This document shows, piece after piece, positions 25,301 to 37,300 of a DNA stretch of 64,000 nucleotides. How positions within the stretch are numbered: position 1 is the first letter of the stretch; the number at the start of each line of letters is the position of its first letter. The translations under genes and the position numbers were made by a program. Origin of the DNA: Bugula neritina (Eukaryota; Bryozoa; Gymnolaemata; Cheilostomatida; Bugulidae); the NCBI GenBank assembly GCA_964035545.1, contig OZ037769.1, positions 9,277,429 through 9,341,428 of the forward strand. The letters run 5' to 3'. The notes under the pieces were generated by a model. The model did not search any database, was not told where the DNA came from, and saw only the letters and a program-made list of their open reading frames with translations.

Positions 25301-28300
25301 ATATAACAGAGAGGTATAACAGAGAGTATATAACAGAGAGAGATATAACAGAGAGTATATAACAGAGAGTATATAACAGAGAGAGATATAACAGAGAATA
25401 TATAACAGAGAGGTATAACAGAATGGAGTGAGATGGATCACTGCATCACAAAAACACATTATTTATATAAAGCTGTCATACATCTGGCAACAAAGCATCT
25501 ACCTTTCATAATGTATGGAATGCAATCAAGTATGAAATTTAAAGTTTGCTTATCACAGCTTTGACAGTTTCCAGTGAAAAAATTTTTTGACGAAAATAAA
25601 ATTATTACTAAAATAATGGGGATAGAGTAGGCATTTGACTACTAGAAGTTCCCATGGCGCTGTATTGCTAGACTGAAGTACCTATTAAATGCATTGTTTG
25701 ATGTTTGAGAGTGTACTGGCCACCACTCTAATCAAATACCAGGTGGTGCATGCACACTGATTATCATTTTTACAACTTCAAATGCACCCAAATTCATGGC
25801 CTGGGATATAAAAAATTAGAATCTCTCATTAAGATGACGCAGCAGCAGCAGGAGTGTGGGAAGAGAGACAATACCTTGCGGAGTGTAGCCCTGCACCATC
25901 TCAGCATCCATTATCTTAGCACAGTTGTCTACCATTCTCTTCTGCTCCTTGGAGAGCGAGGTACAGGTAAACACTAGTTTCGTGCCAATCTATAAAAGTT
26001 GACATGACAGAATGAGGTAATTTATGCATAGCTCTGCCTGTGCAGAATATATTAGAATATCCAAGCGTGTCATAATAAATTGTAGCAACTTTCCATAGAG
26101 CAGTTGAGGAGGTCTAATGTATTCTATACTCCACAGATCAAACAAATTCTTCATGTGCAGATGACTATGTGGACTTAGAAGTGTGAATAAACTAAATAGC
26201 TGGCATTCAAAGAATTTGACAGAGCAAAATAAATATTTACTAACTCTAATAAAGAGTGACTAAATCCCCTGTTAATATAAGTTGTATATAATAATAATAA
26301 GTTATATAGTTATATCATATCCATGGTTACACAAAGTCTACTAGTAGTAGTATCCACATTCACCTTACCACTTAGATCTACTCTCATAACCGCTGGACAT
26401 ACTACTAGCTGGACACCCTACCAGCCACAGAGAAGATTTGCCAGATTGAAACCATTTTAAGACAGTAGAATTATTACCACTTCCTCAATTACTTGATGAG
26501 GTAACACTATTAATTTATATTCTGTCCCATAAAGTAGCACAGAATAATGATTACACATATGTTATGCATCTGGTTAGAGCTGTAATCAACCAACCCATCA
26601 GACGGCTTACTTCCATATCTTAATTAAATACTAGGTGGGTGTAATAACACCAGAAGCCACTATATTGCTGTAGCCCTGTCCCCAGTTAGGCCATAATTCC
26701 CTTGAAGCCGGGCTGTAATTGGCCAGTGCAAGTAATTGTGAATTCAATTCCCTGAATTGTGAAGTAGTATCTTTCTTCCAGCAGGCCAATAAAAATAGCT
26801 TATGACAAAATATTGATATTAAAAAGCAATCTATTTCTAGAGGGTTGAGTGCTCAGTTAAATGTAATTATCTTACAGTAAAGTAGAGTGGAGGTAGAACT
26901 ATGCACAGTTCTTACTACTGAAACTAATCTAGAGAAAAGTCTGCACATCAGGTGTGAATAGAGTAGGAGCAGATTTCATACACTGAGGGTAGGAGGAGTT
27001 ATAGAGTAGTGCACAGGTGTGCTGTACCATAGTAGGTGAACACACCTGTGTGTTTCTGGTAGGCCTGCCAAACTGCTTGATCACAGGACCTTTCTTCACC
27101 ACCTCTTCCACTGCAACTTTTCCGTCATTTTCTTTCCCCACCTTTACAGTGTCATTGTTCCCTTTTTTCTGCTTCTAAATTAAACATATCAACAAACTTG
27201 GGAGAATGTGACCATTTAGTTTAGATCCTAAGAGAAGACAAATACATTACAAATTAAAAAAGGCAAGAAAACTAAACTTGTTTAAATCATTCAAGTGTAC
27301 TAAAACTGGCAACAGCATGAGAAACTTGGCAACATGACTGAATGCATAATTAAATTAAAATTAAATTAGTTGTTTTAAGATTAGACAATGAGTGACAGAA
27401 TAAAACTATTACTTTATTTTGGATTATCCAAATAACCTTACAGGTTCCCACAAACCCAAACAGCACTTAGGATTATTGCAGACTGGCTATCATTTAGCTT
27501 CTGGCAGCAACAACACTTCAAATAGTATTGAATTCTATAAATAAAAAACTCTGCACAGCTTTGCCAAGCCATCATAGATGAATTTTTTTTAAACATTTAA
27601 TTTTTATTGTGGTGACAAATTTGATTTATGCATCCAGTATAACTATAAAGAATTGCATTGCAATAGCATTTGCCTGCCAGTTTTAATCTTCAGTAACACA
27701 TCAACACTGTTGTCTTTTATGCATCATTGAACAGTTGGTTGTCTAGTGAATTTGAAACTTACTTTATATTGAATAACCCATAATCATAGTTTTACAACAA
27801 TATCCACATGGAAATATTTCAATGATTTAAAACTAGTATTGGAAAAAAAGCCAAATTTTAATAATTTTACAAGCTGGAGACTTGATCACAGGGTAAAGAC
27901 AGACCATAACTTAAGACATTGCACAGTCTACTTTTGTTGAGTTACCAAGAAGGAATCAACTGCTTAAACTGTCTGTTTAAGGCTTTAAGCTATTGATTAA
28001 CAAAGTAAAACAACTTGTACAATAAATTGCTTCTAGAAATTGGTCAATTGTGTAGAAGAAACCTTGAAGAGTACTATGACAAGGTGTGAAATATTGGTGC
28101 CAGCATTGCACTGGTAATTACACACACAACTGAACTGTGTCAAGTGGAAATGGCATAATTGAATAATCTAAAATCAATTAAATTATTCACCTGAATACAT
28201 TATAGTGAGCTAAAGCAAGCTGAATCCAAAATCATTGTTCTTCAGTTTTTGAAGACCTCCAACTATATTATGTATTTATAGACAAAACTTTGTATGGAGA

Positions 28301-31300
28301 AATAAGCAAGTAGGCATAAGATGGTTAGCAAACCACCACCAGAACTTCTCCAGTACCTGACTCAACTTCGCATTTATATTCTGTTTTTGAGTTCTTGCTT
28401 TCTTTGGTGCATCAGAACTGAGGGACGACTCTGAACCACTGGATATCACGAGTTTAGATCGACTTCTTCTAGTCCGTAGGACCGGTGAGAGAGTAGCTTG
28501 GAGACCTTGAAATGCATAAAAATACTTTTTGTACTAGTGATGATAGCAGTAGTAGATTAGTAGCTGTGGTAGTAGTAATGATAGCACTAGTAGTAGTAAT
28601 AGTAGTAATAGTAGTAGTAGTAGTAGAAGTAGTAGAAGTAGTAGTAATAGTAGTAGTAGTAATAGTAGTAGTAGAAGTAGTAGTAGTAGAAGTAGTAGTA
28701 ATAATAGTAGTAAAAGTATTAGTAGTTGTTGTTGTGGTTCTAAGAAGAGTTCTTGCACTAGTCAGCCCTGTGTAGTCAACAAACAAACACACCTCAACAT
28801 ATCTTAGTGATGACATGAATGACTTCTATAACATGATGCAGCCTAGTGTACCTGGATTACTGTTGCTTAAACAACCCAGTTGCTTGAATACAAGGTCTGC
28901 CAAGATATATACATTACATTATATTTCACAATCCTTTGTCTCTTGAAGTGACAAATCTATTTTAAACAAGGATCTCTTGTCACATTAGCATATGCTTCCA
29001 AGTTGGTTGGAAGAAATAAACTAGAGGAGCTGGTCTGAATGAAGCAATAAATGTAGGAATAATGCCCAACAGGATACTTACGATAATAATTTATTATACA
29101 AGGCAAGTGACTTTTTAACCTGAGCTAATTATTGCCCTTTATCAGCAGGAGACTACTGCACATAGCAACAAGACTAACCATTAGTAGACGCCTAAGGAGA
29201 AATTAAACCTTATCTAATTAGATGCGGCTCAGCCTGCAGGCTACTGGACAGTTGATTAGTATATTTAGATACATAAATTATTCTTAAGAAGTTGCAGAAC
29301 AAACAGCAACCGCTGAAATACTAACAGCTAATGTCCTTTGAAGAGTCCAGGTTGGTGGACATTATGGCACCTTTCTGTGTGTCTTTCTGTGTGTCTGTCT
29401 GTGTGTCTGTCTGTGTGTCTGTCTGTGAGTCTGAGTCGTTAATAATAGCTTTGAGAGAGCGTCGAAGTGGGCGTACCAAGGGCGATGGACTAGCAGTAGT
29501 CAAAGCATCAACAGCTAGCTTAGCTGTTCATAAAAGACAGAATGAAGTCATGTAACTTTAAAACAAACTGACACAGAAGCATTGCACTCAGAGCAATGAT
29601 CATATCTCTCTGTAAGGTTATTTCTTTATAAGATATAGTAAAATGCTCATCACTTGTCCACAATAAAAGCCTTAATAAATGCGTACAATTTTTACTTCCA
29701 AACAAATTGAAACATACATAGGTATTGCGTAGACAGTGTAAATCAGCTGTAAAACAACCTGGTGGCAAGGTATGGGTTGATGTGTCCAGGAAAGATCGAA
29801 TGTCTGATTGCACAGGTTTGTAGGTAACTTGAATACTGGAAGGGGACGTGTCGTCAGGCCCGATTTCAGTTTTGATGTCACAGGCAGGTAGAATCTTGTC
29901 TTTCTCTACATTCCCAGCTCCGTCTTGTTTCTTTGTTAAGACAGGTTTAATGGTTGACTTTTCCCTTAGCTGTATACTTCCATCAGAAACATGACTTTTG
30001 GAGGGAAGAGTTTCAGTTCTCTTGCTGACAAACTCTCCTGATTCACCATTTTGTTTAAGCTTTGCCCTTGCAGACAAAGTGCTCTCCGATACAATGTTAT
30101 TATCACTATAACCTTCAAATGTACAGTGCTTTTTCTGAGGCGCATCTTCAATTGTCAATGAGACATTCTGAACAATATCATTGAAGTGGTGTTCCATTGC
30201 TGTCGCCTGACTAATAACTGGCACAGCTAATGCTGACTCACCATCACAAACTTCTGAATAGGCAACAGATGGCCCACTTATGCCCCAGTCTTCGTTTAGT
30301 TGCTTGATTAATGCTTTCTTTTGAGCCAACATTGCCTTACTATTTTTTCGAGGCTTTTTGGATTTGTTACTTTTATTGAGTTTTGATTGCTTGCTTTTGG
30401 TGGTTTTTACCGGACTTGGTTGTGACGGAATAAAATCATAGACACTGGAGTCTACCTCTTTCGGTTGATCCATACCCATCAGGTTAGCTGCAGCAATTAA
30501 CACAGTTCTGGATTAAACAGCAAAAACGGAACGAAATTTTATGAAGCATATTAATCAAAATATAATTTAATATGAACAGGTACAAATCAATTTGAAGTCC
30601 ATTGTTGATATTAAGCTAAATAGCAACTGGGCTACACAGAGTATATGCACACAATTACATTACTAAATTACAGCCTATTTGTAGACCCTAGCAACTCAAT
30701 GACAGGTTCTACTGGATTTTTAAATGCAATAAATTACACATGTATGATGGAGACACTATTAAGGTTCACATTTATTATATTAATAGCAAACTTAAGCAAA
30801 AAATGGTTTATAAATAGGAAGTGATTATGGCTATAATGTGCATTGATTTAGTTAAGAATAAAACCCATGTTCATTGCGACATATCATTTAAAATGCAAGA
30901 GATAAACTGTTAACTAGTATTCAGACTTTACACCTAGTAAAATGTTTCAGCCCTGCTTTTGAAACTGAATCTTATTTAGACAAATTAATTGGCAATTTTT
31001 TGCAACTTAAATAAGCAAATATGATAAACATTAGCGTATCTTATGTTTACTAGAGGAAATGGCAATAAATCTGTTGGCATATAAAGTTACTAAAAATAAA
31101 TTTATAAATATACACAGGAGACTCTGCAGCCAATGAATTATCCACAAAGTACCACACACAAGGTTGGTATTTGCTCAAATTAACAACTAAATGAGTTGGT
31201 GCTCCTAAACATCACCTGATAACTCAAATACCACTCTTATTGTCTCCAGAAGCAAAAGTTTGCTAACTGCAATCATCTTGCAGTCTAATGAGTCAATGCA

Positions 31301-34300
31301 CTTACCTGGGCCTGACTCGCCACTGTTTATAGTTTGAGTGCTAGTGGCATCCACTGCAGAACAGATAGTGGAAGGTTCTTTGTACCTCTTTCCACTGTAT
31401 GATCGGTTAAATAAGTTAAAGACAGCTTCTGCCTTTGTAGGGTTGCCCTTCCCTTCGACGCTCTACAAGTGGTATAAAGAGCACAACTCCAAAAGTATAT
31501 ATTCTATCAATTCCATGTTTCACAGGTGACTCTAGTCACAAGAGACGGTGATTGCAATGATGAGAGTTTAATAACAAAATCTGTCTGTATGAGAAAAAGA
31601 ATAAAGAATTAGTGAGTTGAAGTTGCACCAAGCAGAAATATTTGAAAGTTGTTCTTTTTCAACAGTAAGCAGACTAATTTTCTACTTCAGTCATTTCTTT
31701 TATAATAATCATGTTACCTGCGTCTGTTTGTCACCAGGCTTCCTGTCGCCAGGCTTCCTGTCGCGAGCTACGGTGTACCGGGCGAGCCAGATAGGCTCTT
31801 TTTTCACTAACTTTTTATTCTTGGGAGGTTTAAAGCTATCATCTAGGGGAGAGTCATCCTGTAATATAACAGGAGAGCTCACTTTACTGTTTGGTTTGGG
31901 TGTAACACAGACACTGTACACCACCACTTAGAGTCATAGGTAAGAGTATAGTGCATAGCATAGTCAATGTACACGTTTAAACAATACTTCAACAAATGTA
32001 TGTAAAAACAGGATTTTATCAGCGGTATTTGTCATATAAACTCTAAAAAATTAGCAAATACAAATGAAATTTTTCCAAATTTAAAAACATCAAGAACAGT
32101 CAATTATTAAAAGTTGTTTAAAAACTTTTTTTGCAGATAATGATTTTATCATAGATCAAAGCATGTACTTTTTATAAACTAAGTTATGTTGTTTTGGCTG
32201 AAAATACTGAAGAAAGCACGTCAATTTAACAAATTTTCAATTAATATCCCACCTTTGCAATTGATTTTGATTGAGACCGCTTAGTGCCTGTTGCAGATTT
32301 AGATGATTTTCTTGTTTTGGTTTCAACAGTTGGAAGCTTAGCCGAGTCTCTCTGCAGATCAGTAAATACTGCTTTAGAAGGAGACTGCCTTTCACTTTCT
32401 GATATGGTTGTGGGTTTTAATTCAACACTGTCAAATTTTCTCTTTTTCACAGGAGGTGTAGCGGCAGTTTCAGCTCCTTCTAGTTGAGCACTCGTCTGCT
32501 TGTGCCCACATGACTCATCTGCTGCCACTGTAGGTTGTCCTCTCTTGGTGGAACCCTTTGCTTTTATTTGGTTAGCCTTTTCCTGCTTTCTGGTCTTTAA
32601 CAAGGGCAGTGGAGAACTGCGTGGCTCTCCACATTTTCCAGCAGCCGAGTCATTAACCTGCATTGACACATCCTTCTGTTCACTATCAACTGGCATCTCC
32701 ACAGGACCAAACAACTCATTTTCTGATAGATTGCTTAGTTTCCCCGAGTTTGACTCTGCATGCTTCAAGTCACAACTCAGCACCTCATCAACTAATGAGG
32801 TATTATACTGAGTAGTTTCTGGAGATATACGAGTGACAGTTGTTGGTGACTGGCCAATAGGCTGCAAAGCAGTGGCCGTGTCTTCCAGAAATTCTAACAA
32901 AGACTTGACATTCTCTGAGGAATTAAGCTGACTTATGGGTAAAGCTACATCTTCTATTACCAATCTCTCGTGACGATAATAGTTATACTTTCGCTTATTT
33001 TTTTTAGCAACTTGATCGCAATTGGTTGATGGAGATGTTAGTGAATCATCAGCCTTAGATACTGAGGGTGTTGAAAATGAAGAGCTAGCGGTTCTCTGCT
33101 TCCTAGAAAGACGTGCACTTCTACGACTACCACTTTGATTTCCCCCAACTGGTTCAGCAACATCAAATTTGTCATGTGAACCCGCATTTTCTTTTAAGTT
33201 AAAAAGTTGTGACTTTAGTGATTCACAATCCTCCTGTATCACTCGAGAATTGGTAACTTCTTCAGATGAAGATCTATTTTTTTGGCCTTCAGTTATTAAC
33301 TTTTGAATTTCATGTGTGTGTTGCTCCAAATTATCTTTGTCATTGGGTGTTGAAGCAGAGCTCAACAAGCTATCTACTAGTGAGCTACTACTCTCACTTT
33401 TTCGTTGCAAATGAAAACTAGATGAGATATTATCCCCACTCTGCACTTTCTCATCACTTGCTAATTGTTGAACCTCACTGAGAATCTTTTGATTAATTGT
33501 CTTGCCAGGCATTTCACACTGAATTGGTAGGTCTAGCAAAGCAGAAGGAGAAACTGCTGGAACCTGACAACTCCCTGTTCTCTGATTTTCCTCATTCAGA
33601 GAGAGATCTATGCAAGGCTCAACAGGTGATGCACTCTCTTTTCTCTTAACAATCCCAGCCACTTCGTCTTCGTCACTGGTTGTCATGTCTACAGAGTTAT
33701 CTGGACTCCCCAGCCTGCTACCTGGAGGTCTCCTCACACGTTGAAGACTCTTTTCAGAGTGTTTTGCAGAGCTCTCTCTAACAGGAAGTGAGACACACGC
33801 CGCTTTCTTTGTAGAAGCAGATGCAGAAGAACTCATTTTCTGACTGACTACCATCTTCTTTGTTTTAGGACAGGTGAGAGGAGAGGCAGACTGTTTGTTA
33901 TCACTGTGGCAGCTTGTGATTTGTTCACTAGGTCGAGGAGAGACAGCAATGGATGGACTCAGAACTGAGTCACCTTTACCAGCACCAGATTCATCCACAC
34001 TAGCATAGACAATGTCACCAGATTCACTAACAGCAGATATTGATATCTGGCGACTAGCAATCGTTTGTCTAACTGAAAAACATACAAGTAGCTTTAATTA
34101 CCATTATTAAAAGATACTACAACAAAGAAAAGTAGTGAAAGTCTACAGCAATAACATAATATTGTATTGTAATAATGAAGCTCAACATATGCCCTGCAGT
34201 TCAGTTACAAGGAATAGATTGTCATCCTATGAGCTGCTTAAAAATATCTTCATGAAGAAAATAAAATGACTAAAACATGCTCATCACTTAGCCTTTGTTG

Positions 34301-37300
34301 ACAAATCAATTTAATTTATGTAACATTTACCATGTATAATAATATGTAACGCTGTACAATATAACTTAGATTATATTGCATACAATATATATGGTATAAT
34401 GGTTTATAACCTTTTACTAAATAATGTTGTTTTGTGTCACTAAAAGTGATTAACTATACCAATACATGCTGACAACAGTGTGTGGCTAGGAAACAGTACA
34501 TGCTGACAACAGTGTGTGGCTAGGAAACAGTACATGCTGACAACAGTGTGTGGCTAGGAAGCAGTACACTCCTTACCAGGTGAAATAATGGGAGGAGTCT
34601 CTACTACTTTCTCCTGTGGAGTTTCCTTATCAGGTTGTGAAGATGCAGCCACATGGTTGTTACCTAGACATACAGAAAACAATCACAGTATGAATGGATC
34701 ATACAAATCTGAAGGCTGGCCCTGCTCTTTAGCTGAGCATCTGTATATGTAGCTTCCCAATCCTCATGTTTCACAGTAGTTGATGCATTGGGTGAAAATA
34801 CCATCTCTAAGAATGTGCACACAGGAGGTACTATGTCATTTAACAGTGTCAACAAATTATGCTACCAAGGATAAACAACATAGATTACAGCTGATAGAAT
34901 CCCAATTCTCCTGCAATACTTGTTTTCATAGCATGAGTCAAAATCTAAGTTAGGCGCAGCAAACGCTAACTTGGAATTGAAGATAACTCCCTGTATAATA
35001 TTAATCTTTGAGTTAACTTGGCTTCAATAATCACTGCACCTGCTAGCTGGCCATATTATGAATATAGCCAGTAACCATACGAGTTACTTATTCCACAAAG
35101 GTGTATCACTCAATCTTACACACCTATGTAAAACTATCAGTCAACTGGGCATCAGAATCAGAAGCAAATTGTTCTGGAACCAAAGTTAAAGTAGCTGACA
35201 GAAAAGGTAAGATAATGGTGCATTCAACAAGCAATATTCCTACCAAGGGGAGTGAAAAGGTGAAGGTGGAAGAATACTGACCATCATAGTGCTGAGGTGT
35301 GGAGTGGTCTAGACTTGCTGGTGCATACACTGTAGCATCAGATGCAGCTGAAACAATCACATTGCAGAGTGAGAGCCAAGAAACTAAGAAAAAAGAGCTA
35401 CTAATACAGTAGCAGGCTCCGTGCCTAGTGTTGGTGTAAAATAAATATACCAGCCAAAGCTGAGCTGGAAAATTATTACTCTGATTAAATACATGAAGTC
35501 AGAGAAATTTTGTGCTTGGATAGGTCATTCACATTAGGGAGTTTGCTGAACTAAAGTATATTTAGTATATTTAGTACGTGAGGGAAATGGCGTTACCAGA
35601 AGTAGCGGAGGCCGTGGTCATTATTGTCTCATCATTACAAGTAGAGTTGTTGTCTGTTTGAAGTAATCCAATGACCAGTTCCATGGGGGACTCCATCTCA
35701 GCTGGAGATTCACTGTAACCTGCTGCCACTTTATTCGAACTGCAACCCCCTGTGAAAGTCAAACTGTGGTAATAGTCAGCATTGATATACTAGAGAGACA
35801 GTATGGCATACTAGAGAGACAGTATGGTATACTAGAGAGATAGTATGGTATACTAGAGAGACAGTATGGCATACTAGAGAGACAGTATGATATACTAGAG
35901 AGTCAGCATTGATATACTAGAGAGACAGTATGACATACTAGAGAGATAGTATGATATACTAGAGAGACAGTATGATATACTAGAGAGATAGTATGATATA
36001 CTAGAGAGACAGTATGATATACTAGAGAGGCAGTATGATATACTAGAGAGATAGTATGATATACTAGAGAGATAGTATGATATACTAGAGAGACAGTATG
36101 ATATACTAGAGAGACAGTATTGATATACTAGAGAGACAGTATGGTATACTAGAGAGATAGTATGATATACTAGAGAGATAGTATGATATACTAGAGAGAT
36201 AGTATGGTATACTAGAGAGATAGTATGATATACTAGAGAGATAGTATGGTACACTAGAGAGACAGTATGGTATACTAGAGAGATAGTATGATATACTAGA
36301 GAGATAGTATGATATACTAGAGAGACAGTATGATATACTAGAGAGACAGTATGACATACTAGAGAGGCAGTATGATATACTAGAGAGACAGTATGATATA
36401 CTAGAGAGACAGTATGGTATACTAGAGAGGCAGTATGATATACTAGAGAGACAGTATGATATACTAGAGAGACAGTATGATATACTAGAGAGATAGTATG
36501 GTATACTAGAGAGATAGTATGATATACTAGAGAGATAGTATGATATACTAGAGAGACAGTATGGTATACTAGAGAGACAGTATGGTATACTAGAGAGACA
36601 GTATGACATACTAGAGAGACAGTATGATATACTAGAGAGACAGTATGATATACTAGAGAGATAGTATGATATACTAGAGAGATAGTATGATATACTAGAG
36701 AGATAGTGTACAGAATATAATATATAAACTAGAGAGAATATAATATATAAGCTGAGAGAATATAATATATAAACTAGAGAGAATATAATATATAAACTAG
36801 AGAGAATATAATATATAAACTAGAGAGAATATAATATATAAACTAGAGAGAATATAATATATAAACTGGAGAGAATATAATATATAAGCTGAGAGAATAT
36901 AATATATAAACTAGAGAGAATATAATATATAAACTAGAGAGAATATAATATATAAACTAGAGAGAATATAATATATTAACTAGAGAGAATATAATATATA
37001 AACTAGAGAGAATATAATATATTAACTAGAGAGAATATAATATATAAACTGGAGAGAATATAATATATAAACTAGAGAGAATATAATATATAAACTGGAG
37101 AGAATATAATATATTAACTAGAGAGAATATAATATATAAGCTGAGAGAATATAATATATTAACTAGAGAGAATATAATATATAAACTGGAGAGAATATAA
37201 TATATTAACTAGAGAGAATATAATATATAAGCTGAGAGAATATAATATATAAACTAGAGAGAATATAATATATAAACTAGAGAGAATATAATATATAAGC

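Noticed and set aside
26690-26760. B-box-like GAATTCAATTCCC with an upstream GGCCAGTGCAAG
   Set aside because: The A box is poor and no cloverleaf can be drawn, so no tRNA gene is called.
28469-28816. Open frames of poly-Thr, poly-Leu and poly-Val over the TAG array
   Set aside because: Translation of a trinucleotide repeat; no coding evidence.
35895-36609. 119- and 167-codon frames of repeated YHTISLV/SYCLSSI
   Set aside because: Product of the 21-bp satellite, whose period is a multiple of three.
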